In this document: positions 54,836 through 61,710 of the stretch, piece by piece
Position numbering within the stretch: the stretch's first letter is position 1
Layout: every line of letters begins with the position of its first letter
Source of the DNA: Massilia sp. Root133
Lineage (GTDB): Bacteria; Pseudomonadota; Gammaproteobacteria; Burkholderiales; Burkholderiaceae_D
Assembly: GCF_001426525.1 (NCBI RefSeq)
Contig: NZ_LMEW01000014.1
Span: 17,384 to 81,383, forward strand
Direction of reading: 5' to 3'
DNA: 64,000 nt
Notes under the pieces: model-generated
Seen by the model: the letters and a program-made list of their open reading frames with translations, nothing else
What the model was told of the DNA's origin: nothing
Databases searched by the model: none
Made by a program: the position numbers and the translations under genes

Positions 54836-54891
54836 AGTTGATAATGTCACCTACCTGCCCATTATGCGAAATATAGTTGATGAAGTCAACC
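54836..54891. promoter_or_regulatory. Pair of GTTGAN5TCAAC-like sites, probable MarR operators
   Basis: AGTTGATAATGTCACCT (54836-54852) and AGTTGATGAAGTCAACC (54875-54891) are two copies of the pattern GTTGA-N5-TCAAC, the second perfect. They lie between the divergent siderophore reductase and MarR genes, the second just inside the MarR reading frame. This fits autoregulation plus control of the reductase. Confidence 0.55.
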
Positions 54892-55337
54892 AAAATCCTC
54901 CATCGCCCGCGCTCGAGGTGCTGGAACGTGTCCACGCGATCATGCACCTGTACCGTTCGGCCCAGCAGCGCAGCCTGCGCGCGGGGCCGCACGACCTGGC
55001 GCACATGGAGATCAAGGTACTGGGTTTCTTCGCGCGCCGGCCCGGTGCGACGCAGAGCGACCTCGCCGCGCATTCGGGACGCGACAAGGCGCAGCTGGCG
55101 CGCCTGATCCGCGGCCTGCGCGACCGCGGGCTGCTCGACGCGATCGCGGACGAGACGGACAAGCGCAGCACGCGGCTGTCGCTGTCGGAGGCGGGCAAGG
55201 CGATGTTCGCGGCGCTGCACCGCCATGACGGCGCGCTGGCCGAGACGGCGCTGGAGGGGATTGCGGAGGCGGACCGCGCGACCCTGCTCGACTTGCTGGA
55301 GCGGGTGCGCGCGAACCTGGAGGCAGGGCAGGCTTAA
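54864..55337 (+). CDS. MarR-family transcriptional regulator
   Basis: 157 residues from ATG 54864. The winged helix region reads MEIKVLGFFARRPGATQSDLAAHSGRDKAQLARLIRGLRDRGLLD, followed by the wing DETDKRSTRLSLSEAG and a C-terminal dimerisation helix. The DKRS-R-L wing motif is standard. The dimer would bind the palindromic sites at 54836-54891, repressing the divergent flavin reductase and itself. Its ligand could be a redox or iron-related molecule, but no sensing Cys cluster is visible. Its last four bases overlap the stop of the convergent Gfo/Idh/MocA gene. Confidence 0.92.
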   Translation: MRNIVDEVNQNPPSPALEVLERVHAIMHLYRSAQQRSLRAGPHDLAHMEIKVLGFFARRPGATQSDLAAHSGRDKAQLARLIRGLRDRGLLDAIADETDKRSTRLSLSEAGKAMFAALHRHDGALAETALEGIAEADRATLLDLLERVRANLEAGQA

Positions 55338-56398
55338 GCCGGGATGTCGGACAGCAGCACTTCGCGCCGTTCCGCGGCGCTGAGGCGGCCGGCATCCAGC
55401 AGGCGCATGACGGTCAGCGCCTGGTGCGCCGGCACGGGATTCGGCGCCTTGCCGAGCAGCGCGTCGCGGATGCCGGCGTAGTACGACGGGTACGCGCCGT
55501 TTTCGGTCGGCAGCGGCGCCGGCGCCACCTTGCCGTCGCGCTGGACGGCCAGCACGCCGGTTTCCCCGTCGACGCCCCACGCGGCCGCATCGCCGCTGGG
55601 CATGCGGCCCGCGATCAGGTCCGCTTCCTGCGGGTCGAGGCTCTGCTTGACCCAGCTCCCGTTCAATCCATGCAGCGCCACGCGCGGGCGCGCGACGGCG
55701 GCCAGCATGCTCGCGCCGAGGTCCACGCGCAGGCCGTCCGCATAGCGCAGGCGCGCCTGGAACTGGTCTTCGCAGCGGCCGCCGGGACGCAGGACCGGCA
55801 GGTCGGCCTCGATGGCGAGCGGCTCGCCGAAATACAGCAGGGCTTCGTCGATCAGGTGCGGGCCCAGGTCCATCCAGATACCGCCGCCGGCCTCCACCTC
55901 TTCCTTCCAGCGCGCCTGCGGTTGCGGGCGGAAGCGGTCGAAGTGCATCGCGGCATGGCGGACCTGTCCCAGCGTGCCGTCGGCCAGCAGGCGCAGCGCG
56001 GTGCGCGTCGTGCTGTCCCAGCGGCGGTTGTGATAGACGCTCAGCAGCAAACCCTGGTCCTCGGCCAGGCGCACGAGTTCCGCGGCCTGTGCGGCGGTAT
56101 CCGTGAACGGCTTGTCGACGACGACGTGCTTGCCGGCTTCCAGCGCGGCCTTCGCCAGCGGATAGTGCGTCACGTTCGGGCTGGCCAGCACGACGAGGGC
56201 GACGTCCGGATCGGCGAGGAGGGCGGCCGGCTCGGCATGGACGGCGACGGCGCCGAGGTCGGCGCGTACCTTGTCCGGATTGCGGCTGGAGACGGCGGCG
56301 ATGGCGAGGCCCGGGGTCGTGCGCAGCAGCGGCGCGTGGAAGACCTGGCCGGCGAAGCCATAGCCGATGAGTCCAACATTGATCGTGTCAGCGGTCAT
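55334..56398 (-). CDS. Gfo/Idh/MocA-family oxidoreductase
   Basis: 354 residues. The N-terminal Rossmann domain begins INVGLIGYGFAGQVFHAPLL (GxGxxG). VVLASPNVTHYPLAKAALEAGKHVVVDKPFT contains the family EKP-equivalent (DKP) catalytic Lys. The C-terminal domain has GGGIWMDLGPHLIDEALLYFG with the His of the GxxxDxxxH motif. It is similar to the YdgJ/scyllo-inositol or sugar dehydrogenase group. It would oxidise a sugar or cyclitol with NAD(P). AAGGAA lies seven bases before the ATG. It follows the ROK repressor by 22 bp, so probably shares its operon and may be the enzyme whose substrate ROK senses. Confidence 0.92.
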   Translation of the reverse strand: MTADTINVGLIGYGFAGQVFHAPLLRTTPGLAIAAVSSRNPDKVRADLGAVAVHAEPAALLADPDVALVVLASPNVTHYPLAKAALEAGKHVVVDKPFTDTAAQAAELVRLAEDQGLLLSVYHNRRWDSTTRTALRLLADGTLGQVRHAAMHFDRFRPQPQARWKEEVEAGGGIWMDLGPHLIDEALLYFGEPLAIEADLPVLRPGGRCEDQFQARLRYADGLRVDLGASMLAAVARPRVALHGLNGSWVKQSLDPQEADLIAGRMPSGDAAAWGVDGETGVLAVQRDGKVAPAPLPTENGAYPSYYAGIRDALLGKAPNPVPAHQALTVMRLLDAGRLSAAERREVLLSDIPA

Positions 56399-56420
56399 TC
56401 TATTCCTTGTGATGGTGCGG

Positions 56421-57680
56421 TCAGTGCGACAGCGCGAGTCCGGCCGGACGGGTGGCCGTAGCGCGGCCGGTCTCGCGCTCGATGCGCAGCACGTCGAGCG
56501 GACGCGTGACGCGGTAGCGCGCGAGCGCGGCGGCGCCCACGGCGACGGCCTGGGCGCCGAAGTGCGAGGTGCGGATGTCGGGCGGCGACAGCATGGCGGC
56601 GTGCGCATAAGCGGCCAGCACGTGCCGCGCGGGTTCGATGAAGGTGTCGCCCAGTTGCAGCGCGGGGCCGCCGATGACGATCGCCATCGGGTCGAAGCCG
56701 GCCCACAGGTTGTTCAGCAGGATGCCGAGCTGGCGGCCGGCCGCGTCCACGGCGGCGCAGGTCGCCGGGTCGCCGTCGGCCACGCGCCGGAACAGGTTTT
56801 CCAGCGCCGGATGGCTGGGACGTTCGCGGCCCAGCAGCGAGCCGAGGCCGATCAGCGCGTCGGCGCAGCCGCGCCGGCCGCACTGGCACAGCGGGCCGCC
56901 GGCCTGCAGGATCGCGTGGCCCACCTCGCCGGCATAGCCGTGCAGGCCCGTCAGCAGGCGGTCGTTGACGATCACGCCGGCGCCCACGCCATACCCGATC
57001 GACAGGTAGATCAGGGGATCGGTGCCCGACTGGTCGGCGAATTCGAATTCGCCCAGCGCCGCCACGTTCGCCTCGTTCTGCATGTACAGCGGCAGCCCGT
57101 CCAGCGGCGAGCCGGCGACGTGCGTCTGCACGATGCCGGCCACGTCGATGTCGCGCCAGCCCAGGTGCGGCGCGTGGCGCAGCAGGCCCAGGGCCTCGTC
57201 GACTGCCCCGTGCAGGCCGATGCCCACGCCGAGCACGCGCCGCGGCTTGCCGTGGCCGGCAGGGCGGGCGAGCCGTTTCGCCAGTTTCACGAGCGCGAGC
57301 GCAACGAGGCGGATGCAGGAGGCGGGATCGGCCGGGTCTTCGTACGTGAGGATGCGCGTGTCGAGCACTTCACCCAGCAGGTTCGTCGCGACGACGCGGG
57401 CCTCGTCCACGCCCAGGTCGGCACCCAGCAGGGCGAGCCGCGACGGGTCCAGGTGCAGGGGCGTGGCGCGCCGGCCCACTTCGCCCGTCACGAGCAGTTC
57501 GCTTTCCGTGAGCCAGCCTTCGTCGACCAGTTCGCGCACGAGGAGGCTGATCGTGGATTTCGTCAAACCCAGCACGTCGGCCAGCGCCGCGCGCGACAGT
57601 CCCGGCTGGATGCTGACCTGGCGAACCAGTGCCATGCGGTTCAGTTGCTTGAGGAGTTGCTGGTCACCGGTAACGGGCAT
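56421..57680 (-). CDS. ROK-family transcriptional repressor (NagC/XylR type)
   Basis: 419 residues. A MarR-like N-terminal HTH (VRQVSIQPGLSRAALADVLGLTKSTISLLVRELVDEGWL) precedes a ROK sugar-kinase-like domain (about 85-400) with VLGVGIGLHG, YGVGAGVIVNDRLLTGLHGYAGEVGH and the zinc-binding cluster CQCGRRGCADALIG. ROK regulators release DNA when a sugar or sugar phosphate binds. It is divergent from TonB receptor 2 across a 453-bp gap containing long inverted repeats, so autoregulation and control of the receptor are likely. The ligand may be a hemicellulose-derived sugar. Confidence 0.92.
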   Translation of the reverse strand: MPVTGDQQLLKQLNRMALVRQVSIQPGLSRAALADVLGLTKSTISLLVRELVDEGWLTESELLVTGEVGRRATPLHLDPSRLALLGADLGVDEARVVATNLLGEVLDTRILTYEDPADPASCIRLVALALVKLAKRLARPAGHGKPRRVLGVGIGLHGAVDEALGLLRHAPHLGWRDIDVAGIVQTHVAGSPLDGLPLYMQNEANVAALGEFEFADQSGTDPLIYLSIGYGVGAGVIVNDRLLTGLHGYAGEVGHAILQAGGPLCQCGRRGCADALIGLGSLLGRERPSHPALENLFRRVADGDPATCAAVDAAGRQLGILLNNLWAGFDPMAIVIGGPALQLGDTFIEPARHVLAAYAHAAMLSPPDIRTSHFGAQAVAVGAAALARYRVTRPLDVLRIERETGRATATRPAGLALSH

Positions 57681-57706
57681 GGGTGGGAAAAATCAAGTGG
57701 GTTGTG

Positions 57707-57760
57707 ATGATTATGCAACAGATTGGAAAATTTTGTTGGTCATGCATTATGCATAATCAT
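57707..57760. promoter_or_regulatory. Inverted repeat, probable ROK operator
   Basis: ATGATTATGCA (57707-57717) and TGCATAATCAT (57750-57760) are perfect 11-bp inverted repeats separated by 32 bases. Within the right half, ATGCATTATGCAT (57742-57754) is itself a 6-bp-arm inverted repeat. Being 27-80 bp upstream of the ROK start, they suit a repressor tetramer or loop. Confidence 0.5.
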
Positions 57761-57877
57761 AACCCCCGCGCTGTCGGCTGGTGAAAAGTATAACGGGATG
57801 GGCTTTGTAGCGGTTCCGAACGAAGTGATTGATTTATCTATGAAATCGATTTCTTGAACAAAAACCGGGCATGGTCG

Positions 57878-57892
57878 TACGTATGTTACGTA
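57878..57892. promoter_or_regulatory. Palindrome TACGTATGTTACGTA upstream of TonB receptor 2 promoter
   Basis: TACGTA, TGT, TACGTA: a perfect 15-bp inverted repeat with odd centre, about 80 bp upstream of the receptor -35. The position is compatible with an activator site. No regulator can be matched to it from the window. Confidence 0.35.
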
Positions 57893-57971
57893 ATACATCA
57901 TTCTCACGAATAACCACCGTCCAAACCGGTGCGCGGACGCCTCCGAAGCGTGCAAACTTTGGTTCGACCGA

Positions 57972-58000
57972 TTGACCAATGGAAGTAATGTTCTTAATCT
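57972..58000 (+). promoter_or_regulatory. Promoter of TonB receptor 2
   Basis: TTGACC (57972-57977), 17-bp spacer, TAATCT (57995-58000). A good sigma70-type match giving a leader of about 125 bases before the GTG start. Confidence 0.5.
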
Positions 58001-58084
58001 TAAACAAATGATGTCCGCTATCAGTGACCAAAGAGTCAATCCATGAAGCGGATACGCCAGGAGTAGTACCACCACCACGGACGT

Positions 58085-58112
58085 CGCCGCCCGGCGGGCG
58101 CGGCGTTTTTTT
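58085..58112 (+). terminator. Terminator-like hairpin inside the TonB receptor 2 leader
   Basis: CGCCGCCCG at 58085-58093 can pair with the GC-rich run ending at 58105 (8 bp with a two-base bulge), followed directly by seven T (58106-58112). It sits between the predicted promoter and the ribosome site (GAGGAG near 58121), so it may act as a transcription attenuator rather than ending an upstream gene; the upstream gene points away. Confidence 0.55.
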
Positions 58113-58133
58113 CGAGAGACGAGAGGAGACACA

Positions 58134-61100
58134 GTGCTGCACACCAAGAAGGTCTTTACCCACCACCTGAACACCAGGCACCGCCTGATCAGCCTCGCCG
58201 TTGCGAGCGCCTGCGCCGCCCTGGTCGCACCGGCATTCGCACAGGACGCGAGCAATGGTGCTTCCAATGGCATCGCATCGCCCAACGACCCGGCCGTCAC
58301 CGCGCCGGTGCAGGGCGTCGCGACGAACACAGTCGTCGTGAAGGGTATCCGCGCCAGCATGCAGTCCACGCTGAACCTGAAGCGTAACTCCGATGGTATC
58401 GTCGACGGCATCGTCGCCGACGACATCGGCAAATTCCCCGACACCAACCTCGCCGAATCGCTGCAGCGCATTTCCGGCGTGTCCATCGACCGTTCGCGCG
58501 GCGAGGGCGCCAACGTCACCGTGCGCGGCGTCGGCCCCGACCTGAACGTCGTGCTGCTGAACGGCCGCCAGATGCCGACCGCCAGCCTGGCCGACCAGGC
58601 CGGCCGCGCATTCGACTTTTCGAACCTCGCTTCGGAAGCCGTGTCGCAGATCCAGGTGTACAAGAGCGCACGCGCCGACACGCCCCCGGGCGGCATCGGC
58701 GCCACGCTGAACATCATGACCGGCCGTCCGCTCGACCTGGGCAACCAGGCCAGCATCGGCGTCAAGGCCGTGTACGACAAGTCGAACAACAACCTGCCGT
58801 CCATCGACGCCGGCAAGAAGGTCACGCCGGAAGTCTCGGGCCTGTACAGCACCACGTGGAACGACGGCATGTTCGGCCTCGCCGTCACCGGCAGCTACCA
58901 GTCGCGCAACCTGGGCGTGAACCAGGCGGCCATCACCAACGGCTGGCTCGGCCCGTACAAGGGCAACACCGTCAGCGACGACCCGGGTCCGATCCCCGCG
59001 AACGGCGCCGGCGTGACGAATCCGCCGAAGGCGTCCGACATCTACCTGACGCCGCAGAACCTGTCGTACTTCGTGCGCGGCTCGCAGCGCCAGCGTACCA
59101 ACGGCCAGCTGACGTTCCAGTTCCGCCCGGTCAAGGAACTGACGACCACGCTGGACTACACGTACGCGCAGAACAAGATCCAGACCAAGTACCACGAACT
59201 GTCGGTCTGGTTCAATCACCCGCTGAACGCCCAGACCAGCAGCTGGACCAACGGCCCGCTCGCATCGCCGATCTATTATGAAGAGCAGGTGAAGAACCAG
59301 GACTTGGCGATGAACGGCGGTAACTTCGCCACCAAGTCGACCCTGGACTCGATCGGCTTCAACACGCAGTGGCGCGCCTCGCCGGCCCTGCGCCTGTCGC
59401 TGGACATGCACCACTCGCAGGCCAAGGCCGAGAAGGACAGCCCGTTCGGTTCGAACAACGACCTCGCGACCGTCACCTTCAGCCGCAACACGACCGGCGT
59501 CGACTTCTCGCAGGAGATGCCGATCCTCGTCATCCCGGGCGGCGCCAACTACCAGGCCTCGCCGAACCAGGTGTCCGGTTCGTGGTTCCAGGATGGCCTG
59601 AACAAGATGAAGATCGACCAGATCCAGGCCGGCGGCAGCCTGAAGCTGTTCCAATCGTCGAACCTGAACTTCGGCCTGTCGCACACGAAGGTCAACAACC
59701 ACTCCGTGTTCCAGCAGGTGCAGCGCGACACGTGGGCGGGCGGTACGTCGAACAACGCGGGCGTCGACTATGACCAGAGCCTGTGGCATGCCGACTCCAT
59801 CAGCCAGTACTTCAGCAAGCTGGGTGGTTCGGGCGATCCGCGCATGTACAACCAGTTCATGCTGTTCGACTTCGCCAAGGTGCGCGACAACGCGATCAAG
59901 GTCACGGGCGACCAGGCCGGCTACACCCCGAGCCTCGCGAACCCGAGTTTCGACCGCACCACGATCGAGAAGACCAAGGCGTTGTACATGCAGTTCAACA
60001 CCGACTGGGATACCGCGCTGCCGATGCACACCGGTATCGGCTTCCGCTACGAGAAGACCGACGTCGCCTCGACCGGCCTCGCCAAGCTGCCGGTCGGCGT
60101 GCGCTGGATCTCGCAGAACGAACTGCCGGTGGACTTCGGCAGCCAGGTCTTCCAGACCCAGCACGGCAACTACAGCAACTTCCTGCCGACCGTGGACTGG
60201 GACATGGACCTGCGTTCCGACCTGAAGGTGCGCGCGAGCTACGGCGTGTCGATCGGCCGTCCGCGCTACGACCAGATCCAGGGCGGTACCACGTACAGCT
60301 CGACGGCGGGCGTGACGGGCGTGACGGGCAGCAGCGGCAACCCGGCGCTGACGCCGGTGAAGTCGAAGAACCTGGACCTGTCGGCCGAGTGGTACTACAC
60401 GAAGCAGAGCATGGTGTCGCTGGGCCTGTTCCACAAGGACCTGTCCGACTACGCAGGCCAGACCGTCGTCACGTCGCCGTCGCCGACGGCGCTGACGCCG
60501 GTGGGCGGCGCCTACTGGAAGTCCGCGATCGCGTCGGGCTGCGTGGCGACCGACACGACGTGCATGCGCGACTACATCCTGAAGAACTTCAACGGCCAGC
60601 CGGGCGTGACGTCGACGGGCATCAACGGCGAAGGGCACTACACCGGCACGATCACCGGCGTGCAGGGCGACCCGGCGCTGCCGTACCAGATCACGACGTA
60701 CATCAACCAGAAGAAGGCCTCGCTGAAGGGTGCGGAAGTCAACTGGCAGCACATGTTCAGCAACGGCCTCGGCTTCCAGGCGAACTACACGTACGTGAAG
60801 TCGGACCTCAAGTACGACAACCTGGGCACGGGTAACCAGTTCGCGCTGGTCGGCCTGTCGAACTCCGCCAACCTGGTCGGTATCTACGAGGACGACAAGT
60901 GGTCGGTGCGCCTGGCCTACAACTGGCGCGGCGAGTTCCTGGCGAACGTGGCCGACAACGGCAAGCCGAACCCGCAATACGTCGAGCCGTACGGCCAGAC
61001 CGACCTGTCGATCGGCTACAACGTCAACAAGAACCTGTCCGTGTCGCTCGAGGCGATCAACCTGACCGACTCGACCCAGCGCACGCACGGCCGCAGCGAC

Positions 61101-61166
61101 CAGCAGGTGCTGCAGGTCACGACCGGCGGCCCGCGCTACATGCTGGGCGCGCGCTACAAGTTCTGA
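58134..61166 (+). CDS. Glycan-type TonB-dependent receptor 2
   Basis: 1010 residues from GTG 58134 with GAGGAG upstream. The signal peptide (about 1-42, ending LVAPAFAQ) has an extended N-region. The plug contains MQSTLNLKRNSDGIVDGIVADDIGKFPD, NLAESLQRISGVSIDR, VTVRGVGPDLNVVLLNGRQMP and IQVYKSARADTPPGGIGATLNI. The barrel ends GGPRYMLGARYKF. This is the same Xanthomonas/Caulobacter subfamily as receptor 1 but clearly distinct in loops. It would import an oligosaccharide across the outer membrane using TonB-ExbBD energy (not in the window). It lies between a ROK repressor and a GH31 glycosidase. A strong terminator follows. Confidence 0.93.
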   Translation: MLHTKKVFTHHLNTRHRLISLAVASACAALVAPAFAQDASNGASNGIASPNDPAVTAPVQGVATNTVVVKGIRASMQSTLNLKRNSDGIVDGIVADDIGKFPDTNLAESLQRISGVSIDRSRGEGANVTVRGVGPDLNVVLLNGRQMPTASLADQAGRAFDFSNLASEAVSQIQVYKSARADTPPGGIGATLNIMTGRPLDLGNQASIGVKAVYDKSNNNLPSIDAGKKVTPEVSGLYSTTWNDGMFGLAVTGSYQSRNLGVNQAAITNGWLGPYKGNTVSDDPGPIPANGAGVTNPPKASDIYLTPQNLSYFVRGSQRQRTNGQLTFQFRPVKELTTTLDYTYAQNKIQTKYHELSVWFNHPLNAQTSSWTNGPLASPIYYEEQVKNQDLAMNGGNFATKSTLDSIGFNTQWRASPALRLSLDMHHSQAKAEKDSPFGSNNDLATVTFSRNTTGVDFSQEMPILVIPGGANYQASPNQVSGSWFQDGLNKMKIDQIQAGGSLKLFQSSNLNFGLSHTKVNNHSVFQQVQRDTWAGGTSNNAGVDYDQSLWHADSISQYFSKLGGSGDPRMYNQFMLFDFAKVRDNAIKVTGDQAGYTPSLANPSFDRTTIEKTKALYMQFNTDWDTALPMHTGIGFRYEKTDVASTGLAKLPVGVRWISQNELPVDFGSQVFQTQHGNYSNFLPTVDWDMDLRSDLKVRASYGVSIGRPRYDQIQGGTTYSSTAGVTGVTGSSGNPALTPVKSKNLDLSAEWYYTKQSMVSLGLFHKDLSDYAGQTVVTSPSPTALTPVGGAYWKSAIASGCVATDTTCMRDYILKNFNGQPGVTSTGINGEGHYTGTITGVQGDPALPYQITTYINQKKASLKGAEVNWQHMFSNGLGFQANYTYVKSDLKYDNLGTGNQFALVGLSNSANLVGIYEDDKWSVRLAYNWRGEFLANVADNGKPNPQYVEPYGQTDLSIGYNVNKNLSVSLEAINLTDSTQRTHGRSDQQVLQVTTGGPRYMLGARYKF

Positions 61167-61208
61167 TGAAGTGATGACGGCGCGGCACTGCCGCGTCGCC
61201 TGATCGAA

Positions 61209-61236
61209 GGGCCGTCCCAAGGGGCGGCCCTTTTTT
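61209..61236 (+). terminator. Strong terminator after TonB receptor 2
   Basis: GGGCCGTCCC, loop AA, GGGGCGGCCC and a run of six T. A 10-bp stem with one G-T pair, about 40 bp after the receptor stop. Confidence 0.88.
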
Positions 61237-61242
61237 GTCGCT

Positions 61243-61445
61243 CGAAATCGGGGTCAGCGAAATCGGGGTCAGAGCACATTTCGGATCAATATCTCGGCAT
61301 GTAATAACGGAACCACGAGATGTGCCATCTTGCCGGCATGTGGTGCCGTCGCCCCCCGTCGGCGCCGCGGATATGTTCGTGCAAGACCTTGCTCCAAAAA
61401 GGGCTCTGACCCTGAATTTGCGCCGAAATGTGCTCTGACCCCGAA
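61243..61445. repeat. MITE/REP-like element with 22-bp perfect inverted ends
   Basis: Positions 61263-61284 are the exact reverse complement of 61422-61443 (core GGGGTCAGAGCACATTTCGG). Both ends are partly doubled: CGAAATCGGGGTCAG occurs twice in tandem at 61243-61272, and GCTCTGACCCTGAATT near 61402 repeats as GCTCTGACCCCGAATT at 61431-61446. The roughly 137-bp interior has no clear ORF. GGGGTCAGAGCACATTT-type ends are, from memory, widespread next to REP-associated tyrosine transposase genes in proteobacteria, so this is probably a non-autonomous copy. Confidence 0.7.
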
Positions 61446-61496
61446 TTGTCGGATGGTAGCGTATAGCAACGCATTATTTTCCTCCCTTCGGCGTTT

Positions 61497-61549
61497 TTAG
61501 CGATTGCGTATGTGATCGCTAACAGCGACAATAACAGTTCAACTATAAC
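61497..61549 (+). promoter_or_regulatory. Candidate operator and -10 box of the GH31 gene
   Basis: TTAGCGAT (61497-61504) and ATCGCTAA (61515-61522) are perfect 8-bp inverted repeats with a 10-base spacer. The right part CGCTAACA equals a xyl-box half-site as I remember it. A further TGGTAGCG half-site lies near 61454. TATAAC at 61544-61549 could be the -10 box. Evidence is weaker than for the sites at 365 and 27691. Confidence 0.4.
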
Positions 61550-61710
61550 GCGCACGCCGCCGCTTCCGGCAGTACTGTGCCGAGGAGACGTCCGAAACCG
61601 CCCGCCGCGCGCGGGCCACGGGTCATACGGCCCGTAATGACAGCCTCTCCGGCCCATCGCCGCCACCCGCGAACGCGTCGCCCGATTTACCCCCTGCGAT
61701 AGAGGACTGG

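Larger units (their letters stand above)
57681..58133. other. 453-bp divergent regulatory region between ROK repressor and TonB receptor 2
   Basis: This gene-free stretch holds, in order: an 11-bp inverted repeat pair near the ROK start (57707-57760), an AT-rich part, the palindrome TACGTA-TGT-TACGTA (57878-57892), the receptor promoter (57972-58000) and a GC hairpin with a T-run in the receptor leader (58085-58112). No short ORF with a good start was seen. Confidence 0.6.
61167..61710. other. 544-bp gene-free region: terminator, repeat element and GH31 upstream region
   Basis: After the receptor stop come a strong terminator (61209-61236) and a repeat element with 22-bp inverted ends (61243-61445). 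A leader of about 265 bp to the GH31 ATG follows, with an inverted repeat at 61497-61522 and TATAAC at 61544-61549. Short reading frames across the element lack ribosome sites and recognisable motifs. Confidence 0.6.

Noticed and set aside
61286..61400. Transposase remnant inside the repeat element
   Set aside because: Neither strand gives a recognisable transposase motif; the interior is too short and degenerate to support a pseudogene call.
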